Assembly: GCF_003545815.1 (NCBI RefSeq)
Contig: NZ_PDUW01000001.1
Coordinates: 124,001-188,000 of the forward strand
DNA length: 64,000 nt
Source: Pusillimonas caeni
GTDB taxonomy: Bacteria; Pseudomonadota; Gammaproteobacteria; Burkholderiales; Burkholderiaceae_B
Direction: 5' to 3'
Shown: in pieces, positions 19,373 to 29,200 of the stretch
Position numbering within the stretch: position 1 is the stretch's first letter
Layout of the letters: each line of letters starts with the position of its first letter
Notes under the pieces: model-generated
Seen by the model: only the letters and a program-made list of their open reading frames with translations
What the model was told of the DNA's origin: nothing
The model's database searches: none
Program-made: the position numbers and the translations under genes

Positions 19373-20377
19373 ATGATATGCAATGAACGCTCCAGCAAAG
19401 CAAAGTCCAAAGCGCCGCGCCTGATCGTCATAGGCAACGGCATGGCGGGACACCGCCTGCTCGAAGCGCTGGCACGCCAGGGCTTGCCTTACGATATCAC
19501 CGTGCTCGGCGAAGAGCCTTATCCACTTATGCCCAACCGGGCGGCGATAGGCATCGACCGGGTCAACCGCTGCGTCTATACCGCCGACGACCAGACTTAT
19601 CCGTACGACCGGCTTGTGCTGGCCACGGGAGCCGTCCCGTACCTGACGCCCGCCGAAGGTCATGGCCGGCGTCACTGCCTGCCGTACCGGACGCCGCGCG
19701 ACATCGGCATCATCAAACAAAGCGCCGCGGACAGCCGCAGCGGCGTGGTCATCGGCAGCGGCCTGGTCGGGCTGGAGGCGGCCGGCCTCCTGCTCAAACT
19801 CAAACTCGAAACCCATATCGTCGAGCACTCCACGCATTTGATGGCGATGCAACTGGACAAGGCGGGAGGGCAACGGCTGCGCGACAAGATCGAAGCCACC
19901 GGCATACAGGTGCACACCGCCAGGAGAACGGAGGCGATCGAACCGGGCATGAGCCAGCGCTATCGGCTGCGCTTCGCCGACGGCGACGCGCTGGAAGCCG
20001 ACATGGTGGTGTTCTCGGCCGGTTTCCGTTCGGCGGACAATCTGGCGAACGTGTGCGGCCTGGCGCTGGGCGAACATGGCGGCGTGGCCGTCAACAGCCA
20101 CTGCCAAAGCTCGGATCCCGACATCTATGCCATCGGCGATGCGGCCAGTTGGGGGAATGCCGCCTTTGGCCCAGGCGCGTCAAGCCGCGACATGGTCCGG
20201 GCCTGCGCTGCGCATCTGCTGGGCCAGGGGCTGTACAAACAGCGCCTGCGCGTGGGCCAATACAGGGAGGACAAGACCGTGTCCTCCCCGAGCCGGCCCC
20301 TGCGTCGGAAACCCGACGGCTGGCCTTGCGCCGCCTTGCCGAAAACCGCAGGAGTGACCGACCATGACTTTGCCTGA
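19373..20377 (+). CDS. NirB-like FAD/NAD(P) oxidoreductase, internally deleted and truncated
   Basis: The 334-residue protein aligns by eye with the N-terminal FAD/NAD domain of the assimilatory nitrite reductase large subunit NirB. Matches include IGNGMAGHRLLEAL, YDITVLGEEP, YDRLVLATGAVP, GSGLVGLEAAGLL, ETHIVEH, DIYAIGDAASW. About 38 residues expected after the EEP motif (the R-LS region and following helix) are missing near 19511-19545. After about residue 265 the sequence loses similarity. The BFD, 4Fe-4S and siroheme domains are absent. It is probably a decayed nirB or a shortened reductase. It overlaps the SUMT gene by 14 bases behind a sigma-54 promoter. Confidence 0.7.
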   Translation: MICNERSSKAKSKAPRLIVIGNGMAGHRLLEALARQGLPYDITVLGEEPYPLMPNRAAIGIDRVNRCVYTADDQTYPYDRLVLATGAVPYLTPAEGHGRRHCLPYRTPRDIGIIKQSAADSRSGVVIGSGLVGLEAAGLLLKLKLETHIVEHSTHLMAMQLDKAGGQRLRDKIEATGIQVHTARRTEAIEPGMSQRYRLRFADGDALEADMVVFSAGFRSADNLANVCGLALGEHGGVAVNSHCQSSDPDIYAIGDAASWGNAAFGPGASSRDMVRACAAHLLGQGLYKQRLRVGQYREDKTVSSPSRPLRRKPDGWPCAALPKTAGVTDHDFA

Positions 20378-21200
20378 CGGATCCCCTTCCTGGCTGATCG
20401 CCTTGAATCGTCCGGCCGCTCCACCGCGAGCGCGTCCTTGGGGTCGGGTGTGGCTGATCGGGGCGGGCCCCGGCGACCCCGACCTCATCACTGTGGCCGG
20501 CCAGAAGCTGCTCAGGGCCGCCGACGTCGTAGTCCACGACAAGCTGGACGCGCCGGCGCTCTTGGCTGAATGCCGTGCCGACGCACTCAGGATCGATGTC
20601 AGCGAGCGCGCCGGCAGACGCGCTCCGCCGCAGGCGGAAATCAACGCACTGCTGGCACAGCACGCGATGGCGGGCCGCAAAGTCGTGCGCCTGAAGAACG
20701 GCGACCCTTTCATCTTCGGCCGGGGAGGCGAAGAAATGCTGGTGCTGCGGCAACTGGGCATTCAGGTCGATATCGTCCCCGGCATCACCGCCGCCAGCGC
20801 GTGCGCGGCCGCAACCGGCATTCCGCTTACACATCGCGGCCTGGCGTCCGGAATCGCCTTCGTTACAGCACACCAGCACGAAGGCGCCCCGGGCTGCGAC
20901 TGGGTCCAACTCGCCGCTCAGCGCGACCGCACACTCGTCTTCTACATGGGCCCGTCAGAGGCGCAAAGCATTGCCGAAGGCCTGCTCGGCCAAGGCCTGC
21001 CACCCAACACTCCTGTCGCGCTGATTTCAAACGGGGCCACCCATGAGCAGCAGGCGCTGCGCTGCACACTCGACACCTTGCCCCGAACAGCACGCTCGGC
21101 AAGCCTGGCCTCGCCCTGCCTGATGGTGGTGGGAGCAGTGGTGAACCTGGCCAATCCCCGGAGAGCGCCGCGGCATGAGCCGATGGACGAGGCCGCATGA
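20364..21200 (+). CDS. cobA: Uroporphyrinogen-III C-methyltransferase (SUMT)
   Basis: The 278-residue protein has the SUMT motifs VWLIGAGPGDPDLITVAGQ (about 32-50), VRLKNGDPFIFGRGGEE (about 110) and the GITAASACAAATGIPLTHR segment (about 140). It dimethylates uroporphyrinogen III with SAM to give precorrin-2, the route to siroheme for nitrite and sulfite reductases. Its place after a NirB-like gene and a sigma-54 promoter suggests the nitrite-assimilation copy (nasF/nirE-like naming is also used). It starts inside the preceding gene (14-base overlap). The first 25 residues are an unconserved extension. Confidence 0.9.
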   Translation: MTLPDGSPSWLIALNRPAAPPRARPWGRVWLIGAGPGDPDLITVAGQKLLRAADVVVHDKLDAPALLAECRADALRIDVSERAGRRAPPQAEINALLAQHAMAGRKVVRLKNGDPFIFGRGGEEMLVLRQLGIQVDIVPGITAASACAAATGIPLTHRGLASGIAFVTAHQHEGAPGCDWVQLAAQRDRTLVFYMGPSEAQSIAEGLLGQGLPPNTPVALISNGATHEQQALRCTLDTLPRTARSASLASPCLMVVGAVVNLANPRRAPRHEPMDEAA

Positions 21201-21204
21201 TGTC

Positions 21205-22290
21205 CTACAAAGGCGAGATCGGCGCTCCGCGCAGCCTGATCTGCGCCACCGCGCGGCCCGCTCGTTCGCTAAGCGAGAACTCGTAGCGCCCGGGATAGTA
21301 CAGGGCCAGTCGGCGGCATAAATTGCTTAGCCCGCTGCCCTGCATCACCTCGTAGCGCGCCCTCAACCGGCCCGGATTGATCACCTCGATGATCAGCTCC
21401 TCGCCTTTATAGCGAACGTTGATCGTGATCAGAAAAGAAGGATGTTCGGCCGGCATGCCGTGCTTGATCGCGTTTTCCACCAGCCCTTGCAACGTCATGT
21501 GAGGAACGCGCACGTCCAGCGCGGCCGGGTCCACCCGGCTCTGGAATTCAAGGCGCTTGTCGAAACGCAGGGCCTGGATGCGTATATAAGTTTCGGCGGC
21601 ATCGATCTCCTCGTCCAGCCTGCAGGTACTCCGTCCATGCTTGTCCAGCGAATAACGCAGGTAATCCGCAAGGCGCCGAGTCATCTCCTCGGCAATGGCC
21701 GGGCGTTCGGAAATCTCCGCCACGATGGTATTGAGAGAGTTGAACAGAAAATGCGGCTCTATCTGCCGCTGAAGATGCTCGAGCTCCAACTGCACAGCGC
21801 GGGTTTCGGCCTTCATCTTGGATATGCGCTCGTTGCGCGCGGCCAATTCGGCCCCGACGCCGAAATAGATCAGCGTCCAGATCGAAAATATGCCCATGTA
21901 ATAGATGAAAGCCAGGCGGTATTGGTTTCCCGGGACGAGTCGCACCGTTCCGGGCAGGAACAACTGGTGTATGAGATATCCGATGGAGGAAAGCAGCGCG
22001 GAAGCCGCCAGGCAAAGCAGTACCGCACAGGCCAGGGTCGGAACGATCGATTCGCTTTTGGGGGTGAGGCGGCCGTGCAGGATGGCGGCGGCGCTGGTCA
22101 GAGCGAATGCAAGAGGCTCGAGCGCGAGCGTGGGCCAGAAGGCGGCCATGGCATTGCCAAATATCGCAAACCGGATGAAAAAGCCGATGATGGCCAGAGA
22201 AACCCATACGACCGCTTGCGCGCGCCAGAAGCCGAAAAAGGGTTCTTCCGGGGCCAACTCCCCGCTGATAGGACGAAACTTCATGGACAT
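21205..22290 (-). CDS. LytS/YehU-type membrane sensor histidine kinase
   Basis: The 361-residue protein has four to five N-terminal membrane helices (about residues 25-150), a short coiled segment and the His_kinase (PF06580-type) H-box LEHLQRQIEPHFLFNSLNTI with the phospho-acceptor His180. An HATPase domain follows with the N-box LVENAIKHGMP near residue 275. It is divergent from a LytTR response regulator 248 bases away, its certain partner by position. The stimulus is unknown; no separate extracellular sensory domain is seen, so sensing probably occurs in or near the membrane. Confidence 0.92.
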   Translation of the reverse strand: MSMKFRPISGELAPEEPFFGFWRAQAVVWVSLAIIGFFIRFAIFGNAMAAFWPTLALEPLAFALTSAAAILHGRLTPKSESIVPTLACAVLLCLAASALLSSIGYLIHQLFLPGTVRLVPGNQYRLAFIYYMGIFSIWTLIYFGVGAELAARNERISKMKAETRAVQLELEHLQRQIEPHFLFNSLNTIVAEISERPAIAEEMTRRLADYLRYSLDKHGRSTCRLDEEIDAAETYIRIQALRFDKRLEFQSRVDPAALDVRVPHMTLQGLVENAIKHGMPAEHPSFLITINVRYKGEELIIEVINPGRLRARYEVMQGSGLSNLCRRLALYYPGRYEFSLSERAGRAVAQIRLRGAPISPL

Positions 22291-22538
22291 ACCGCCAGCG
22301 AGCCTCGCTGTGAAATTAAGATATCGACTCGATGCTCATGAACGCGCCATACCGCGAGGCGCCGCGTTGAGCGTCTGGGTCGCCGCTAGTAATTAGATAG
22401 TAGAATACGCGGCGAAACATCCCTTTTTCGACGAACCGGCACTAATCGTCGTTGAAGCGGCACATGCAAGAACCAGACTATCAGTCCTGGGTATTGGGCT
22501 GATCGACATCACCTGCTACACAAGAATAAAGGGGACTG
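22291..22538. promoter_or_regulatory. Divergent promoter region of the two-component pair
   Basis: This 248-base gap lies between the kinase and regulator starts. An A/T-rich segment (TAATTAGATAGTAGAATAC, about 22390-22408) is the best promoter candidate for the regulator. LytTR proteins often bind direct repeats upstream of their own genes; none was assigned with confidence. Confidence 0.45.
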
Positions 22539-23219
22539 ATGCTGCGTGTACTTATCGTAGACGACGAAGCGCCCGCAAGGCGTTACATGCGCCGTTTGCT
22601 CGAGGCCGCACCCAACGTGCAAGTCGAAGGCGAGGCGGCCACCGCCGAGCAAGCACGCAGAATGATCCACGAATCCCGTCCAGATGCCCTTTTTCTGGAT
22701 GTCCTGTTGACGCGAGAGAGCGGCTTCGACCTGCTGAAAGGGCTGGACCACACACCAGGCATCGTATTCGTTACGGCTCACAGCGACTACGCTGCGCAGG
22801 CGTTCGAAGTCGAGGCCGTGGACTACCTGCTGAAGCCCGTCAACCCTGTCCGGCTCTCTCAAGCACTCGACCGCCTCAGGCCTCATGCGGGCGGCCACCT
22901 GACCATCCGCACGAAAAACGGCACGAAACTGATCAAGACTTGCGACCTGACTATCATTCAGGCGCAAGGCGACTACGTCCGCCTTTGCAGCGCCGCCCAC
23001 GGCGACGAATTGATGCATGCCACCATGAAGCGGCTGGCGGAACAATTGCCCTCGCCTCCCTTCCACTCCGTGTCAAGGTCGATGATCATCAACCTTGAAC
23101 ACATTTCGCATCTGTCGCACCGCAGCGGCTCGCAAACCGAGGTCAGCTTCAACAATGGCGTTGCACCGATAGCTCTGGGCCGCACGGCCTCGTTGCGCCT
23201 TCGGCGAGCCATGGCCTGA
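22539..23219 (+). CDS. LytTR-family response regulator (AlgR/LytR-like)
   Basis: The 226-residue protein has a receiver domain (residues 1-115) with acidic pair D9/D10, phospho-acceptor D54 in ALFLDVLL, and the switch Thr and Lys in FVTAHSD and YLLKPV. A LytTR DNA-binding domain follows (about 125-226), with the typical LIKTCDLTIIQAQGDYVRL and FHSVSRSMIINLEHI segments. It is the partner of the divergent sensor kinase. Its stop lies 47 bases from the stop of the large autotransporter gene, so the two are convergent and cannot share a transcript. Regulation of that adhesin is possible but unproven. Confidence 0.93.
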   Translation: MLRVLIVDDEAPARRYMRRLLEAAPNVQVEGEAATAEQARRMIHESRPDALFLDVLLTRESGFDLLKGLDHTPGIVFVTAHSDYAAQAFEVEAVDYLLKPVNPVRLSQALDRLRPHAGGHLTIRTKNGTKLIKTCDLTIIQAQGDYVRLCSAAHGDELMHATMKRLAEQLPSPPFHSVSRSMIINLEHISHLSHRSGSQTEVSFNNGVAPIALGRTASLRLRRAMA

Positions 23220-23266
23220 ACCGCGCACGCGGCCGCTGGGGCATCGATCGCCTGAGGCCAATGCCG

Positions 23267-26200
23267 TCAAAAGCGGTACATCATCTTCAATTGTGCCGCA
23301 TGGCTGGTGACCTTGCTGGAGGCCTCGCCGTCATATTGCAGCCGGAAATCCAGCCCTTTACCTGTATTCAGCTGCACGCCCAACCCGAAGCGTCCCACGA
23401 CATTATCGCCGGGCAAAGAGGTGCTGATCGAGGCGCTTCCCGCAGGAGCGCCCGCCAGGCGTGCGCTCGTCGTCCAGGCATCCTTGCTCAGGAACGATGC
23501 GCCGGCATAAGCATAGGGCCGCATGACCGTGCCGTCCGAAAAATCGACGCGCCCGCCGAACTCCAGCATGGGCGACAGGCCCACGACGAATTGATCGCTG
23601 CTGTCCACGTCCAGGCCCAGCGGGCCGCCCGACTCGCTATAGCCCGGCATGCGCGTGTAGAACGCGTCAAGATCGGCATAAGGCTTCAGATAAAGCTTTT
23701 CGGCCAGCTCGAAATGGCGCGCCGCGCGAAGCTTGGCTCCTACGCTGTAGACGTCGGGGCTGCTGTGCACGTTACGGTCGTAGCCGATGATCTCCATGCC
23801 GCGGTTCATGCGATACGAGCCATAGCCGCCGGCGATCGATCCCGAATACACCCACGGCCCATCCTGATGCTTGAGCACGAGGCCTGCATAGCCCGAGTCG
23901 CCATTGCCGCTGACGCGTCCGCTGTCGCCCTTCAGGCTGCTGTCCTGATAGGCCATCGACCCGCCCACAAACCAGTTCGGCTTATATTGCCACTGCCCGC
24001 CGAATTGAAGCACGGTGCTGTCGAACGAGAATCCGGGAGAACCATTGCCCCCATCATGATCGGTGTTGCGGCGGCTTATCTGCCCCCACAGGCAGTCGTG
24101 TTCGCGGCCCAGGGTGCCTGTCCCTTCCATGACTGGGCACGACATCATGGCGCCCATGAAGTTGACCATGCCGGCCGCCATCTGGCCGGCCGGCGCCAGG
24201 GCTGCACCGGGCGCCAGGTCGGTAAGGCGCTCGCGGTACGTACCCGCCCCGCTCTTGGCCGCGGTGTTCAGCGCCGCAAACAGCGGCCCCAGAGCCAACG
24301 TGCCCCCCTGGTCCCAAACATATTGCAGATGCTGCGCAACCCCCTGATGATTGCCTTCGAGATCCAGACCGTTGGCGTTGAAGTCGGCTCCTTTCACGCT
24401 GACACGGTGCGACTTGCCTTGCCGGCGCATATGGAAATCGAATATGGGCGAATCGATGGCTTGCAGGGTTCCGGCAAGCGCGCCCTCGACATCCAGTACG
24501 CTCAGCTCGCGTCGGGGCAGCAGGCTTATCGCGGCCAGGTCGAAGCCGCCGTCCAGATTGGCATCGCCCTTCACCATCATGCGGTCGGTGCGCATCCCGC
24601 CGAAATCCATGTCGGCCCGCAGGACGCCTGTTGACTTCTGCTCGTAGTCGCCCTCGACCGTCAGCGTATCGAACTTGCCTGTGCGGCCGATCTCCAGCAG
24701 GCCGCCGTTGCGGATGTCGGCCTGGTACAGCGTGGCTTCCTTCATCACCGTCTGGCCGCCCGACTCGACCCGGCAGGGCTTGTCGGTGCCGCCGGCACCC
24801 GAGCCGCTGGCGTTCTGGCACAAGATGTTGCCGCCTATCGTGCCGTGTCCGCTCAGGTCGACGTCAAGGACATAGCCCGCCTCTGTCGTGCCCCTGCCCG
24901 TGTAGCGCAGACCGACGCCGCTTTCGGGTCGAAGCACCTCGCCGTCCTCGTAGATGTTGAACTTGTTGTAGTTGCCGTCGTCGATCCACACGCTGGCCCC
25001 GTCGTCGGACCCGCCCTGCACTTTGCCGTACAGGCTCAGGCCGACGGCGCTCCCGCCGTCGGGCCCCGTGCTTTGCGCAAATATCCCGTTGGCCCCGCTG
25101 CCGCTGGCCAGGATGGCGCCCCTGTGTTCCAGGTGCACGCCGCCACCGCGGCCCGAGCCGCTTCCATGACCCGTGGAACCCGCGTAGACACCCGCTTCAT
25201 TGCCGCCCAGCCCACCACCACCGCCAAGGGACTGCGCAAGAATGCCAAAGGCATTGGCCCCGGAGGTGGTGATGCTGCCCTGCGACTTGATGCTGACGCT
25301 ACCGCCATTGCCGTTGCCGCCGCTTTCTCCGGCGGGCACCAGCCAGCCGTCAGAGCCAAGCCCCAGGTTCAGCGAGCTGTCGCCGGCGATACCGCCGCCG
25401 CCGCCGATGGACTGCGCCACAACAGCGTGCGAACCCTTACCTGAGGTGTCGATGTTGCTGCCCGGGTTGAAGGTGAGGCTCACGGTGCCGCCGTCGCCGC
25501 CCGCTCCGCCACGGCCACCCAGGCCGACGCTGGCAAGATTGCCGGCCTTGCCGGCGGTGCCCACCCCGCCGCCGCCGCCGATGGACTGAGCCAGGAAGCC
25601 GTAAGCACGGTCTCCTTGGGTCGACGAGCTGATTCCAAGCTGCAACCCTATCGTGCCGCCATGGTTGCCCGAGCCGCCATGACCGCCCACCGACAGAGCC
25701 ACTTCATGGGTATCGTCGGAACGGGATGCCGAATCGCTGTTGCCCGCGCCACCGATGCCGCCACCGCCGCCGATCGACTGCGCCGCAAAGGCCGGCGCGT
25801 CGGATCCGAAGGTCTGGACTCTAAGCCATGAATCCGTGCCGCTCGTACGGATGTCGCCGCCCGATCCACTGGCCCCGCCGCCGCCGCCCATTCCACCGCC
25901 GACGTAGATGTCGCCGTGCGCCATGTCGGAGCCGTCTCCGCCCTGGCCGCCGCCACCACCTATGGACTGCAGCAACACACCGTAGGCGTTGTAGCCCTCG
26001 GTGCCGATGTAATTGTAGTGGGCGCCGTCAAAGTAGGCATAGACGGGCCCGCCATTGCCGGCCGTACCGCCCGCTCCGCCCACGGCGATATTGATCTGGG
26101 CAGACTTGGAGCTGCCCGACGCGCTGGAAGAGCCCCCCGCTCCGCCGCCGCCGCCGATGGATTGCGCCACCAGGCCGTCGGCCCAGTCGCCCTCGGTAGC

Positions 26201-29200
26201 GATCTTGCCGCCAAAATCAATGTCGATCTGCCCTCCCGCGCCGCCGGTACCGCCACGGCCGCCTATGTCGACCTCGAAGCCATAACCCTGGCTGCCATCA
26301 TCCGCCACGCGGGCAATGGTGTTCCGGGCCTTGCCGATGCGGTCGAGAATGGGGTTTGAAGACGAGTCCGCGCCGATAGAGCCCGCCAGTCCGCCGCCCC
26401 CGCCTATGGATTGCAGCAGAACGCCATCGGCATCGCCGCCCTGGGTTCGAATCGCCCCATCAATGTCGGCCTTGACGTAGCCCCCCTTGCCGCCCGAGCC
26501 GCCGGCCTGGCCCACGCCCAGCGTCAGTTTCCCGCCGAGTCCTTCGATCGAGGCGCCCATGCTCATGGTGCCGCCCTGCGATGTTCCGCCACCGCCGCCT
26601 ATGGATTGCGCCAGGATGCCGCGCGATCCCGAGCCCAAAGTGTGTATCGTATATGTCGGTCCCAAATAGACATCGACCTCTCCGCCATTGCCGCCACCGC
26701 CACCCAGCCCGCCCAAGCCGATGTTCAAGTCGACCTCGACCATGCCTCCGGCCGAATAGGAGTTGCTGCTGCCGACGCCGCCGTTGCCGCCGCCACCGCC
26801 TACGGATTGGGCCAGCACGCCATTGGCGAAATCACCGTAAGTACGTATGGTTGATTGGGGCGCCAGGACGCTTGATTCATCATCCAGGTTCAGCGGCAAG
26901 TCGATGCTGGACGGCAAATCAACATACTGCGTGCTGTCGGTTCCCAAGTGCACCAGCACCTTGCCGCCGTGCGAGGCGTTGCCCGCGCTGCCACCCAGCG
27001 CCATGCCGATCTTGCCCGAAATGGAATCACCGTAGCTGATACCCGTCGACAATACCGAGGCGTCGCCGCCGTTGCCGCCGCCACCGCCAATGGACTGGGC
27101 CACCGCGGCATGGGAGCCGTCGCCCAGCGTCGTCACCGACGTGCCTTCGAGCAATGAAATCTCGGTCACGCATGAAGCATCACCCGACGCGCAGGCGTGC
27201 CCGCCGTCTCCGCCCTGGCCGCCCACTGCCGTCTGGAAGCTGAAAGAGATGGGAGGCGTTTCCGCTCCGGTAGGTACGGCAATGACCAGGTTGCTGGCGC
27301 TTGCGCTTCCGCCATTGCCCCCGCCTCCGCCTATGCTTTGCGCCAGGATGCCAAACGAATCATTGGGCGCATAGGTACCGGCATCCGCCGTCTTGTAGTC
27401 CATGCCCGTGGCAATTTGCGAGCGGTTCAGCACCACCCGCGACTTGGCCCCCGACCCGCCGGCACCGCCGCTGCCGCCCAGCACCACGGCGGAACTCAGG
27501 CCGACGCTCGCGTCGAAGCGGGACGCGTCGCCCCCATTTCCCCCGCCTCCGCCAATGGATTGGGCCAGTATGCCCGTTGCATGCGAGCCGCCGGTGCGAA
27601 TGTTCAAGTCGGTATAGTGGATTGCAGTGCCATCGGTACCCGCATGCCCGCCTTTTGCACCGCTGCCACCAAGCTGCAGCGATACGAGCGACTCAAGCGT
27701 AGCGCTGGTTGCGCTGCCGCCGTTGCCGCCCCCGCCGCCAATGTTCTGGGCAACAATGCCCGGCGAATAATCGCCGTGCGTAGTCAGGTACATGGGGCCG
27801 GGGGAAGCTTCCCCGCAGGCACCCGCATTGCCCAGGCACAGTGACCCGCCGTTGCCGCCGCCGGACCCACTACCGCCAATGGCAAGCGACGCGCCGACCG
27901 ACGCGGTGAAGGTGTCCCCGCCATTGCCGCCGCCCCCGCCGATGGATTGCGCCAGCACGCCCGGACTGAACCGGCCCGATGTCGAAATGGTGCCGAGGTC
28001 TTGCAGCACGACACGCCCGCCTTCGCCACCCGCGGCGCCGTCGCCGCCCACGCCGATAATGCCCTTGCTGTCGCCGCCGCTTCCACCGCCGCCGCCGATG
28101 GATTGCGCCATGATGCCTATCGAGGCGTCGCCGGCCGTTTGAATTTTGCCGCCCCGGTTGCTGACGGTCACGCTTCCCCCTTTTGAACCGGTCGTACCCT
28201 CTGCGCTGCCGCCGACGCTGAGCGCACCGATGGCGCTGCCCGATGCGCCGCCCCCGCCGCCGATGGACTGGGCCAGCACACCGTGCGCTGCATAGCCGGC
28301 GGTTGAAACATCGCCCGACTGATGCACGCTGACACCGCCCGCCGTACCGCCGCCCGCGCCGTCGCCGCCCAGGGCCACGACGCCGCTGACATCGACTCCT
28401 CCCGCGCCGCCGCTGCCCGCAATGGATTGGGCCAGCACGCCGTGGGCATGGTCACCCCCTGTCTCGATCGAGCCGCCGGCGTCCACGGTGACGTTTCCGG
28501 CATCGCCGCCGCTGCCGCCGTTGCCCGCCTGGCCGGCCAGCACCGAGACGAAGGTACCGCCGGTGCCGCCGCCCCCGCCTATGGACTGCGCCATGATGCC
28601 CGTCGAAAAATGGCCCGTGGTGTCTATGGAGCTGCCGCCGTCGGTGGCCACCTCAACGTTGCTGGCGCTTCCGCCAAGGCCCGCGCCGCCCCCTTGGCCC
28701 GCCAACGCCGCGCCGTTGCCACCGTCGCCGCCCTGGCCTCCGAGGCTTTGCGCCAGGATGCCATACAGGGTGTTGCCTCGGGTCGAGATACGAGAGTTCT
28801 CACCTTGCAAATGCACGGAAACGTAGTTGCCGATACCGCCCCGGCCCCCGGTGCTTTCCTGTGGGGGGCCCTCGCCGCCCTTGCCGCCCCGGCTCAATGC
28901 GGCAATGCCCGCCCCCTCGCCCGTGAACGTGCCGCTCAGATCCACCGAGATAGCGCTGCTGGACGAAACCCCGACTGCGCCGCCGAAGCCGCCACGACCT
29001 CCGGGGTTGCTGTCATCGTTGGACTTGCGGCCGTCCCCGGCGCCACTGATGGCATGAATGCCATAGACATCCGTGCCGTCCTGCGCGGTCCAGGCAATAT
29101 CGATGTCGCCTGTATTGGTGACAACGACCTGACCGGTGTCGCCCGCGCCGCCATTGTCAGTGCCGCCCATGCCACCATAAGACTCGGCATGAATGCCCGC

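Noticed and set aside
25000-28900. Regularly spaced near-identical DNA repeats that could look like a CRISPR array
   Set aside because: They code for AQSIGGGGG in one frame, vary in spacing, and lack CRISPR-type spacers or cas genes.
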